Assembly (NCBI RefSeq): GCF_002914585.1
Contig: NZ_PDDM01000010.1
Location: forward strand, 62,001 to 126,000
DNA: 64,000 bases
Origin: Pseudanabaena sp. BC1403
Lineage (GTDB): Bacteria > Cyanobacteriota > Cyanobacteriia > Pseudanabaenales > Pseudanabaenaceae
Reading direction: 5' to 3'
The stretch's first letter is position 1; every line of letters starts with the position of its first letter. Both the position numbers and the translations under genes were made by a program. A model generated the notes under the pieces. That model did not search any database. It was not told where the DNA came from and saw nothing but the letters and a program-made list of their open reading frames with translations. Shown in pieces: positions 58,311-64,000 of this stretch.

Positions 58311-60143
58311 TCATCCCATTCTTAAATTAGTTGGTTGTCCCCAAAGAATTTTTTCATGGGTATAGACAACCATTCCTGGCTTTGCTCCTTTAGGCTTGAA
58401 CACATATTTAGGAATCGTACAGACAACAGGAACCTGATCGCTTTGCCTAGCTCGACTGTAATAGGCGGCATAATTGGCGGCAACTTGAAGATCTTGTTCG
58501 TCTGCGATCGCACCCGCAGGTAGACGCAACAACACATGACTGCCAGAAATTTCTTGCGCGTGAAGCCAGAGATCATATTCTCCAGCGATACGAAAGGAAA
58601 TCAGATCGTTTTGATAATTATTTCTACCAACCCAGACCTCAAACCCATTGGGAGTTGTGAAGCGATGACAGTCGGGGATTTCTTCTTGCTTGGTTCTATT
58701 GCTCTTGTTTTTGCCGCCTTTATTATTGGTCTTAGTCCTCGGTGCATATTCGGCGGTTACTTTGAGATAACTTTGCTGAGCTAGTTCTGCCCTAATTTCT
58801 CTTAAAGCAGGAAGTTCGCTTTGCTCTAATAAACTAACTGCGGTAGAAACCTGTTCGAGATAAGTGATTTCCTGCTGCACTGATTCAAGTAATGGGGCGA
58901 TCGCAAGAGCTGCTCGTTTTTGTTTTTGATGTTTTTTATAAAAGGATTGTGCATTCTGGGCAGCATTGAGAGTGGGATCGAGAGGAATAATCACTGGTGC
59001 TTCTGAATGAAAATCAGTAAGTTTAATCTCTTTCATGCCGATTTCCCAGAGATGCAAATGCGCCATTAACAAATCTGCTTTATCTTTAAAATCATCGGCT
59101 TGAGTCGAGAGTTTGAGTCGATCAAGAAATTCATTCTCTTTAATAGTTAACTTGGTTAACTGATTTTGAATCGCTTGGCTAATCTGTTGGTGCAACTGCT
59201 GAAAGGCAACTTGTCCTGTTTGCTGGGAATAGTAGCGATCGCAGAATTCGTTAACTGATAGCAAGGGTTTTAGATCCCCCCCCCTTAACAAGGGGGGAGA
59301 CTTATCTTCTTCCCCCTTGTTAAGGGGGATTGAGGGGGATCTGTCGTGACTTAGGCTAGGGGTGAGGGAATATCCCTTGCCTTCTAAGTGTGGATAGAAC
59401 TGCTTTTGCTCAATAGAAGTCAGCCACATTAGCCAAGCTTGATATAGTGCCTCCCATTCAGAGCGAGTTAAATCAGCAACATTTTTATCGCCATCTAAAT
59501 CTGCGATCGCTATTAGCGATCGCACTAACGAAGAACTAACACCACGATAATTGCTTAATAAATTGCGCTTAATTTCCTTTGGAATCAAGATTAAGCGATC
59601 GCGCCATGAGTCAAAAGATTCACTCAAACTGGGAATAGCTTCGAGTAATGCTGGTGGTAATTCATAGCGATCGCCTGTTTGGATCGGGCGAACTCGCGAT
59701 TGTTTCTGACTAACTTGGTGCGCAGCAGTGACAATTTCACCATTGGCATTTACTAAAATTGCATTGCTGTACTTGCCCATTACCTCTAAATACAGATGCC
59801 ATTGCACTTCGTCATCGGGACGTTTCGCAAATTGCAAATCAATTACACGCTCCCAAGGGCTAGTAAGTTTTACTGAGACAAGGGCAAATCCTGCAACTTG
59901 ATGCAAAATTTGTTGGCTAAAAGTGAAAGTATCAGGCTGTTTTGATGGTGGCGCACTGAGATGCAATCTAGCTGCTTGCGGATGCCAAGATAACAAGAGC
60001 CATTGTTTTTTCTCTAAAGTTCGTAACTGTAAATGAATCGTGTGGCGATCGCTTTGATGTACCTGCTCTAACCTCGCAGGCACACAAGCTATGTTTAGCT
60101 CATGGGTCAAAGCTACAAGTGTTGTTAGATCGGCAGGTTGCAT
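58311..60143 (-). CDS. rqcH: NFACT / RqcH-like ribosome quality control protein
   Basis: RqcH-type proteins bind split 50S subunits with stalled chains and direct alanine tailing; older names are fibronectin-binding protein A or Rqc2 homologue. From ATG 60143 it has 610 residues (MQPADLTTLVALTHELN onward). The longer frame to 60203 includes hairpin-coded residues. The N-terminal NFACT-N domain (about residues 1-250) includes LLSWHPQAARLHLS and FALVSVKLTSPWERVIDLQF. A coiled-coil middle (about 330-475) and the C-terminal NFACT-R domain (about 500-600) follow, with GFEVWVGRNNYQNDLISFRIA, YDLWLHAQEISGSHVLLRL and KPGMVVYTHEKILWGQP. An insertion of about 24 residues between domains (around 267-293, rich in Pro/Lys/Gly) is encoded by a palindromic repeat and is unlikely to be functional. 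Confidence 0.9.
   Translation of the reverse strand: MQPADLTTLVALTHELNIACVPARLEQVHQSDRHTIHLQLRTLEKKQWLLLSWHPQAARLHLSAPPSKQPDTFTFSQQILHQVAGFALVSVKLTSPWERVIDLQFAKRPDDEVQWHLYLEVMGKYSNAILVNANGEIVTAAHQVSQKQSRVRPIQTGDRYELPPALLEAIPSLSESFDSWRDRLILIPKEIKRNLLSNYRGVSSSLVRSLIAIADLDGDKNVADLTRSEWEALYQAWLMWLTSIEQKQFYPHLEGKGYSLTPSLSHDRSPSIPLNKGEEDKSPPLLRGGDLKPLLSVNEFCDRYYSQQTGQVAFQQLHQQISQAIQNQLTKLTIKENEFLDRLKLSTQADDFKDKADLLMAHLHLWEIGMKEIKLTDFHSEAPVIIPLDPTLNAAQNAQSFYKKHQKQKRAALAIAPLLESVQQEITYLEQVSTAVSLLEQSELPALREIRAELAQQSYLKVTAEYAPRTKTNNKGGKNKSNRTKQEEIPDCHRFTTPNGFEVWVGRNNYQNDLISFRIAGEYDLWLHAQEISGSHVLLRLPAGAIADEQDLQVAANYAAYYSRARQSDQVPVVCTIPKYVFKPKGAKPGMVVYTHEKILWGQPTNLRMG
59271..59343. repeat. palindromic repeat inside the rqcH reading frame
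   Basis: AGATCCCCC with CCCCTTAACAAGGGGG on one side faces CCCCCTTGTTAAGGGGG and GGGGGATCT on the other. This is a form of the cyanobacterial repeat normally found between genes, here carried in frame in the linker of rqcH. It codes for residues such as SPSIPLNKGEEDKSPPLLRGGD. Confidence 0.8.
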
Positions 60144-60169
60144 CGTTGTAATCTCATGTATGCATAAAA

Positions 60170-60234
60170 AAGAGTGGGCGCTTTGCGTCCACTCTTTGCT
60201 CATAACAAAGGGGGCGCTTTGCGTCCCTTTTGTT
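60170..60234. repeat. pair of hairpins between rqcH and a DUF6679-like gene
   Basis: Two adjacent stems, AAGAGTGGGCG and CGTCCACTCTT (60170-60196), then AACAAAGGGGGCG and CGTCCCTTTTGTT (60204-60234), both carry a CTTTG loop. Confidence 0.75.
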
Positions 60235-60241
60235 GATGTGA

Positions 60242-60556
60242 TTATTTGTCAGGATCAATACGGGGGCGGATTTGTTCGGCTTCAGGGCAATCATCAGACA
60301 CCAACAGATCGTGCGATGCTATTCCTGTTTTGGTGAACGAAGATAGTCTTTGCGTTACAGCACCAATGCTCTCTAATCTGACCATTTCTTCCCAAGAGCA
60401 AACCTCGTCTTCATCTTCAGTCTCGTAACGAATTGTTACCACGTCTCCTTCAATATCCAATATCTTGGCTCTTTCTAGCCAACGTCCCTGATCCCTCAGG
60501 TAAATCCAAACATCGCTCTTGGCTTCACAAAGTTGATATATTTTGCGATGTAGCAT
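60242..60556 (-). CDS. DUF6679-like cyanobacterial protein
   Basis: This 104-residue soluble protein has no signal or membrane segment. The N-terminal part MLHRKIYQLCEAKSDVWIYLRDQGRWLERAKILDIEGDVVTIRYETEDEDEVCSWEEMVRLESIG looks like a small beta-barrel (SH3/Tudor-like), with an acidic EDEDE stretch (about 47-51). The C-terminal third is polar (TKTGIASHDLLVSDDCPEAEQIRPRIDPDK). The pattern matches a conserved cyanobacterial family I associate with DUF6679; the assignment is from memory and moderate. Two cysteines (C10 and C53) are probably not metal ligands. The gene is separated from rqcH by two hairpins. Function unknown. Confidence 0.7.
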   Translation of the reverse strand: MLHRKIYQLCEAKSDVWIYLRDQGRWLERAKILDIEGDVVTIRYETEDEDEVCSWEEMVRLESIGAVTQRLSSFTKTGIASHDLLVSDDCPEAEQIRPRIDPDK

Positions 60557-60710
60557 TCGCTTATGTCCTCAGGGTTACATAATTTTTAAGGTTAGAGCAT
60601 ACCTCAATAAGGTAAAAAACTAACCATTATCATTGTAAACGACTACATAAGCATTTGAATCTTTTTAAACTACAATTAATCGCTTCCAACTGAAAGAATA
60701 GGTATTGTAA

Positions 60711-60760
60711 AGTGAATAATTAGTGGTGTAAGACTTCGCGCACACCACTAATTATTCACT
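60711..60760. repeat. 50-bp inverted repeat upstream of kptA
   Basis: Perfect 19-base arms AGTGAATAATTAGTGGTGT and complement surround a 12-base loop containing CTTCGCG. It ends 11 bases before the kptA start, overlapping the likely leader, so it could affect its expression. Confidence 0.78.
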
Positions 60761-60771
60761 GGGAAGGAAAT

Positions 60772-61320
60772 ATGAATAAAAATTTAGTTAAACTCAGCAA
60801 ATTTGTTAGCCTTGTCTTACGACATCAGCCTGAGGTAATTGGTCTAAAACTTGATGAAAATGGTTGGGCAGATGTCGATCGCTTCATTGAACTAGCAAAA
60901 AAAAATGGCACAGATATCTCTAAAAGTGTTTTAGAGGAAATAGTTGAAACAAATAATAAAAAACGATTTTCGTTTAATGCTGAAAAGTCTAAGATTCGAG
61001 CTAATCAAGGACATTCTATTGATATTGAGTTAGGTTTAACGCCAAAGCAACCTCCTGAAAAGCTATTTCACGGTACGGCAACAAGATTTATTGAGTCAAT
61101 AAGGCAACAAGGGTTGGTCGCAGGAAACCGACAACATGTGCATATGTCAAGTGATGAAACTACTGCTTTTAATGTCGGTCAGAGACATGGAAAACCAGTA
61201 GTTTTAAAAATTGATACATCGACAATGCTGCAAGATGGATTTGTATTCTTTTGCTCAGAAAATTTAGTATGGCTAACGGATTTTGTCCCACCACAATATC
61301 TTGAATTTCCCATTGAATAA
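60772..61320 (+). CDS. kptA: RNA 2'-phosphotransferase (KptA/Tpt1)
   Basis: KptA removes a 2'-phosphate from RNA using NAD, giving ADP-ribose 1'',2''-cyclic phosphate. In fungi it finishes tRNA splicing. The 182 residues show all the expected family blocks: LSKFVSLVLRHQPEVIGLKLDENGWADVD (about residues 8-36) with the LRH arginine, RFSFNAEKSKIRANQGHS (about 63-80), KLFHGTATRFIESI (about 98-111), NRQHVHMSSDETTA (about 121-134) and ENLVWLTDFVPPQYLEF. The active-site arginine-histidine pairs are intact, so activity is expected. A GGAAGG site just before the ATG supports the start. Bacteria generally lack the splicing step that creates the classic substrate, so the natural role here is open. The gene stands alone between two palindromes, which is compatible with horizontal acquisition. 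Confidence 0.93.
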   Translation: MNKNLVKLSKFVSLVLRHQPEVIGLKLDENGWADVDRFIELAKKNGTDISKSVLEEIVETNNKKRFSFNAEKSKIRANQGHSIDIELGLTPKQPPEKLFHGTATRFIESIRQQGLVAGNRQHVHMSSDETTAFNVGQRHGKPVVLKIDTSTMLQDGFVFFCSENLVWLTDFVPPQYLEFPIE

Positions 61321-61353
61321 TTGTAGTGAGTGGCTTTGCCGCTCACTACAATT
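61319..61353. terminator. hairpin between kptA and the VWA-OmpA gene
   Basis: AATTGTAGTGAG and CTCACTACAATT form arms around TGGCTTTGCCG, with the CTTTG loop again. The genes converge, so it may terminate both. Confidence 0.75.
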
Positions 61354-61358
61354 ATTGC

Positions 61359-63782
61359 TTAACGCTGCTCTTTGAATTGAATAACCACACGACGATTAAA
61401 CGCATTATCCTTTGCCGTAATTTCTTTCCGTAGGGGTTGCAGCCACGATAAAGCTTCAAACGTAACTTTGTAATTACCATCCAAGCCGCGATCGCGCAGT
61501 AATCTCACTACCTCATTTGCTCTTGCTTGTGAGAGGTCAAGATTATAGTCATAGTCTCCCATCTTGTCTGTGTGACCAATGACTTGAATGATTCCTCTTT
61601 TCCCTTGGATTTTTGTCCAGAAATTCTCAATTTTGGTTTCTTCGCCAGATATAAGTTGCGATTCATCAGATGGGAAAAAAACTACTATTTCTGCGTCTGG
61701 ATTCGTAATTGGCAAAATTGATTTATTAATACTGCGATCGCTAGTTTTATTCAGGGTCGAGGAATTTGGATCGTTTGTAAGTGCTATGTTGCGATCGGAT
61801 TTCGCAGTATTTTGGGAATTATTTAAATCGTCAGCACCAGCATTTTTAGGAGGCTTATCTTTATTTGTTTTTGTCGAGGTGTTGATAGAACTATAGTCCT
61901 GAACGTCTGTCTGAGTAACAGATGAGGCTTGCGTATCCACTTTTGGTCTGGGAACAATACCGTACTTCACTAGAGTCGCAAGAGCCATATCTCCAGTTAG
62001 TTTTTGAGGATTAGCGATCGCAATTATGTTGGATTTATTTGCAGACGCATTGCTGGAAATATCTCCAGCTAATTTCTTAGGAGTATCGCCAGAGACTTTG
62101 CCAGCAATACTCCCATGCTTCTGAGGATTGTTACTAGATGACTTATCCAGTGATTTGTCGGAATTATTGACTGATGGCTTGTCAGCAATATCATTCAGCT
62201 TATTATTAGTTTCATCCTTGGCTGCTGGATTGTTTTTTAGATTGGTGGCTGGATTGCTCGCTGCGCGAGAATTCTGGGGATTAGATTGAGTCGAACTATC
62301 TAGTAAGTTATTGTTGGCTTTATTTGTTGAATCTGTCTTCGACTCAATTACGGATTCTTCAATCACCCTAGGTACTGCTTGATTTTGCAATTTCCTATTA
62401 TCTGATCGCTGGATTAAAATGCCAAAGGCGATCGCTGTCCCAATAAAAGCCGCTCCGATCAACAAAGCCGCTAATATTTTCCAAAGGCTGCTTGGTTGGT
62501 TCATCTGATTGCTAGCGATTTCCTGATCTACCTGCTCCTCCACTATGGCAACAGCCTGATCGCTTTCCTGAGCCTGAGTCTCAAAATCGAATAGTTTTTT
62601 CTTGGCTAAAGGGGCGATCGCCATAGCAGTACCTAAAATCACAGCTTGACGAATGCGTTGATTGCCTACCTCTAACTCAAACCATTGCGAATCATCGCGC
62701 ATTAAAAAATCAACTTTGGCAGGTAAACCATTGGTATAGGATTTGACGCAATTTCCTTGATCATCGTAAATAGCGCCGCTATCAGCAATAACTTGATGTT
62801 CATTAACCACTTCCGCAAAAATTTGCGAGAGACTAGTCATTTCATTCGCTATTTTGTAATCCCAAATATCAATATCTAAGCCAGTCTCAAAATCATCTAG
62901 CTCCTGCAACTGATAGCGATCGACATCATTACCAATCCCAATCAAAACCAATTTCAAATAGTTTCTTTTACCGACGGCAATCTCTAACGCTAGCTCTCTG
63001 GTATAGCTCTTGACCTGAGCTAAGTCATCAATTCTGCCATCGGTCAAAAATATATAAATTCCTTGTGGAGCTTGATTATATTGGTTTACGAAATGGGCGA
63101 TCGCAGGTAATAGCTTGGTTGTTTTACCGAGTTGGAAAGTTGCGGGCCCTGCGATCGCTAGCTGCTGACAACTAACATGATCAAATTCACCCAATACTTG
63201 AATCTCATCGCCATTACCACAGCCCCAATAAATTAACGAGGTCTTGCCAGTCCCGTCTAAACTGCCAGCTAGATAAGCTGTAAAATCTTGAACTAATGGC
63301 TGCAAGATGTTTGCAGTATAGTTAATCTCATAGCCGCGCTCTTGGATTTCCGCAAACGCCGCCCGCTCAATCTTCCGAATCGGTTCTCCGTCCTCTAAAT
63401 AAGAACGTAATCGACCTTCCTTAATATAATCAACCAACAGTTTGGGATCGACCCTTGCCTCTACTTTGCGCCCATAGGATCGTTTCATCGAGGCGCTAGC
63501 ATCTAGGGCAATCCCAGTCCGCCAACCTTCAGCAAATTTTCCCTGTGGCTCCATTGCGATCGAGAATTCCACTCGACAATCGGCAATTCCAGAATTTATC
63601 CCTGACATATTCCGCCAAACATTCACCTCGCCAAACTCTGCTGCCACTAGATTAGCTGGCATTTGGTAGCTTTTTGATTCAATTTCTAATTCGTTCTTAC
63701 CTTCATTTTTTATTTTATTTTTTATTTCACCATTGTCTGCACGTTCTAATTCAATAGGCTCGGAATTATTTTCATGTAGCAT
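61359..63782 (-). CDS. VWA domain - transmembrane - OmpA-like peptidoglycan-binding protein
   Basis: This is an 807-residue inner-membrane protein. The N-terminal half (about residues 85-330) is a von Willebrand A domain. The metal site has D94-x-S96-x-S98 (ALDASASMK), FLTDGRIDDLA near residue 250 and IGIGNDVDRYQL. One membrane helix (about 430-455, ILAALLIGAAFIGTAIAFGILI) separates it from a long Asn/Ser/Lys-rich linker (about 460-675). A C-terminal OmpA domain (about 685-807) follows, with IQVIGHTDKMGDYDYNLDLSQARANEVVRLL. The VWA half should lie in the cytoplasm and the OmpA half should bind peptidoglycan in the periplasm. This is an unusual way of joining an intracellular metal-dependent adhesion-type domain to the wall. 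The downstream hairpin is shared with kptA. The upstream gene on the same strand is cut by the window edge. Confidence 0.85.
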   Translation of the reverse strand: MLHENNSEPIELERADNGEIKNKIKNEGKNELEIESKSYQMPANLVAAEFGEVNVWRNMSGINSGIADCRVEFSIAMEPQGKFAEGWRTGIALDASASMKRSYGRKVEARVDPKLLVDYIKEGRLRSYLEDGEPIRKIERAAFAEIQERGYEINYTANILQPLVQDFTAYLAGSLDGTGKTSLIYWGCGNGDEIQVLGEFDHVSCQQLAIAGPATFQLGKTTKLLPAIAHFVNQYNQAPQGIYIFLTDGRIDDLAQVKSYTRELALEIAVGKRNYLKLVLIGIGNDVDRYQLQELDDFETGLDIDIWDYKIANEMTSLSQIFAEVVNEHQVIADSGAIYDDQGNCVKSYTNGLPAKVDFLMRDDSQWFELEVGNQRIRQAVILGTAMAIAPLAKKKLFDFETQAQESDQAVAIVEEQVDQEIASNQMNQPSSLWKILAALLIGAAFIGTAIAFGILIQRSDNRKLQNQAVPRVIEESVIESKTDSTNKANNNLLDSSTQSNPQNSRAASNPATNLKNNPAAKDETNNKLNDIADKPSVNNSDKSLDKSSSNNPQKHGSIAGKVSGDTPKKLAGDISSNASANKSNIIAIANPQKLTGDMALATLVKYGIVPRPKVDTQASSVTQTDVQDYSSINTSTKTNKDKPPKNAGADDLNNSQNTAKSDRNIALTNDPNSSTLNKTSDRSINKSILPITNPDAEIVVFFPSDESQLISGEETKIENFWTKIQGKRGIIQVIGHTDKMGDYDYNLDLSQARANEVVRLLRDRGLDGNYKVTFEALSWLQPLRKEITAKDNAFNRRVVIQFKEQR

Positions 63783-63824
63783 GGCATTCTATTTCTATTG
63801 CTGTTTAATTACCAATTCTCTCAA

Positions 63825-63879
63825 CCCAAATAATAGTTGTCAAACCATACAAAGCAAGGTTTGACAACTATTATTTGGG
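63825..63879. repeat. 55-bp inverted repeat upstream of the VWA-OmpA gene
   Basis: Perfect 22-base arms CCCAAATAATAGTTGTCAAA then CC, and complement, surround a loop containing ACAAAGCA. It lies between two minus-strand genes and probably ends the upstream one. Confidence 0.8.
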
Positions 63880-63889
63880 ATTCACTTAT

Positions 63890-64000
63890 TTATACGAAGT
63901 CTACAACATCTTTCCATTGTTCAGATTCCGTAATCAGAGGTGCATCTAATGGGGTAGGCAAAGCTTCCGAAATGTCTTGCGTCACGTTGCCACCCGAAAA
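63890..64000 (-). CDS. 3' end of an unidentified gene (partial)
   Basis: The minus-strand frame ending at TAA (63890-63892) reads FSGGNVTQDISEALPTPLDA and then PLITESEQWKDVVDFV to the right window edge, 36 residues. It is open throughout and directly precedes a palindrome, which fits a genuine C-terminus. It is too short to classify. As the upstream neighbour of the VWA-OmpA gene on the same strand it may belong to the same system. Confidence 0.55.
   Translation of the reverse strand, partial: FSGGNVTQDISEALPTPLDAPLITESEQWKDVVDFV

Noticed and set aside
58311-60203. frameshift or chimera in rqcH suggested by the odd Pro/Lys/Gly segment
   Set aside because: The frame stays open and both conserved domains are in the same frame. 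The odd segment is fully explained by an in-frame palindromic repeat.

Overview
The window looks like chromosomal DNA from a cyanobacterium. The octamer GCGATCGC (HIP1) occurs throughout, inside and between genes. Several small families known almost only from cyanobacteria are present (DUF2808, the DUF2605/DUF2973 pair, a DUF6679-like protein, PATAN-receiver proteins, serine/threonine kinase-ATPase-histidine kinase giants). Moderate A+T content and very frequent long intergenic palindromes resemble what I know of Pseudanabaena-type genomes; the genus is an inference. I saw no CRISPR array, no complete insertion sequence, no rRNA and one tRNA.

Layout. 1-1.5 kb: homoserine dehydrogenase. 1.6-14.3 kb: a glycan/cell-surface island, with one glycosyltransferase on the minus strand and then a long plus-strand run (GT4, membrane-fusion protein, 2OG-Fe(II) oxygenase plus the tail of a second copy, TPR membrane protein, a very large jelly-roll/GT39-like fusion, flippase-like protein, secreted unknown protein, GT2). 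14.3-22.9 kb: housekeeping and envelope genes: dihydroorotase-like protein, FG-GAP-like lipoprotein, MscL and MscS channels, LD-carboxypeptidase, SurE, DUF2808, HisH. 23.2-48.2 kb: a signalling block. Two giant Ser/Thr kinase-AAA ATPase-GAF-PAS-histidine kinase proteins overlap by four bases. Three receiver-histidine kinases, a receiver-GGDEF-EAL protein and, on the opposite strand, a PATAN-receiver protein follow. 48.5-64 kb: mixed genes: DUF1636, DUF2973, DUF2605, MazG, tRNA-Leu(GAG), an alpha/beta hydrolase, GatB, a class II aldolase, a pseudo-receiver histidine kinase, thioredoxin, RqcH/NFACT, KptA, and a VWA-OmpA protein whose upstream neighbour is cut by the window edge.

How the parts fit. 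The island reads as a surface polysaccharide or lipid-linked sugar system: cytoplasmic glycosyltransferases, a polytopic GT39-like enzyme carrying its own carbohydrate-binding-like domains, a flippase-like protein, an exported protein with a possible toroid fold and a tailoring oxygenase. The signalling block has at least five histidine kinases and five receivers in one stretch. Three proteins share the same kinase core, so phosphotransfer or competition between them is plausible.

A third theme is the intergenic DNA. Roughly thirty long near-perfect inverted repeats sit between genes. Most have arms unlike one another but share loops around GCAAAGC/GCTTTGC, and several share flanks resembling TTTACAGCGCTTTGCGCT. 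Signs of ongoing rearrangement include a 44-bp tandem duplication that makes a stop codon, a surviving 3' end of a duplicated gene, a 179-bp identity tract between the two giant kinases, and a repeat carried in frame inside rqcH.
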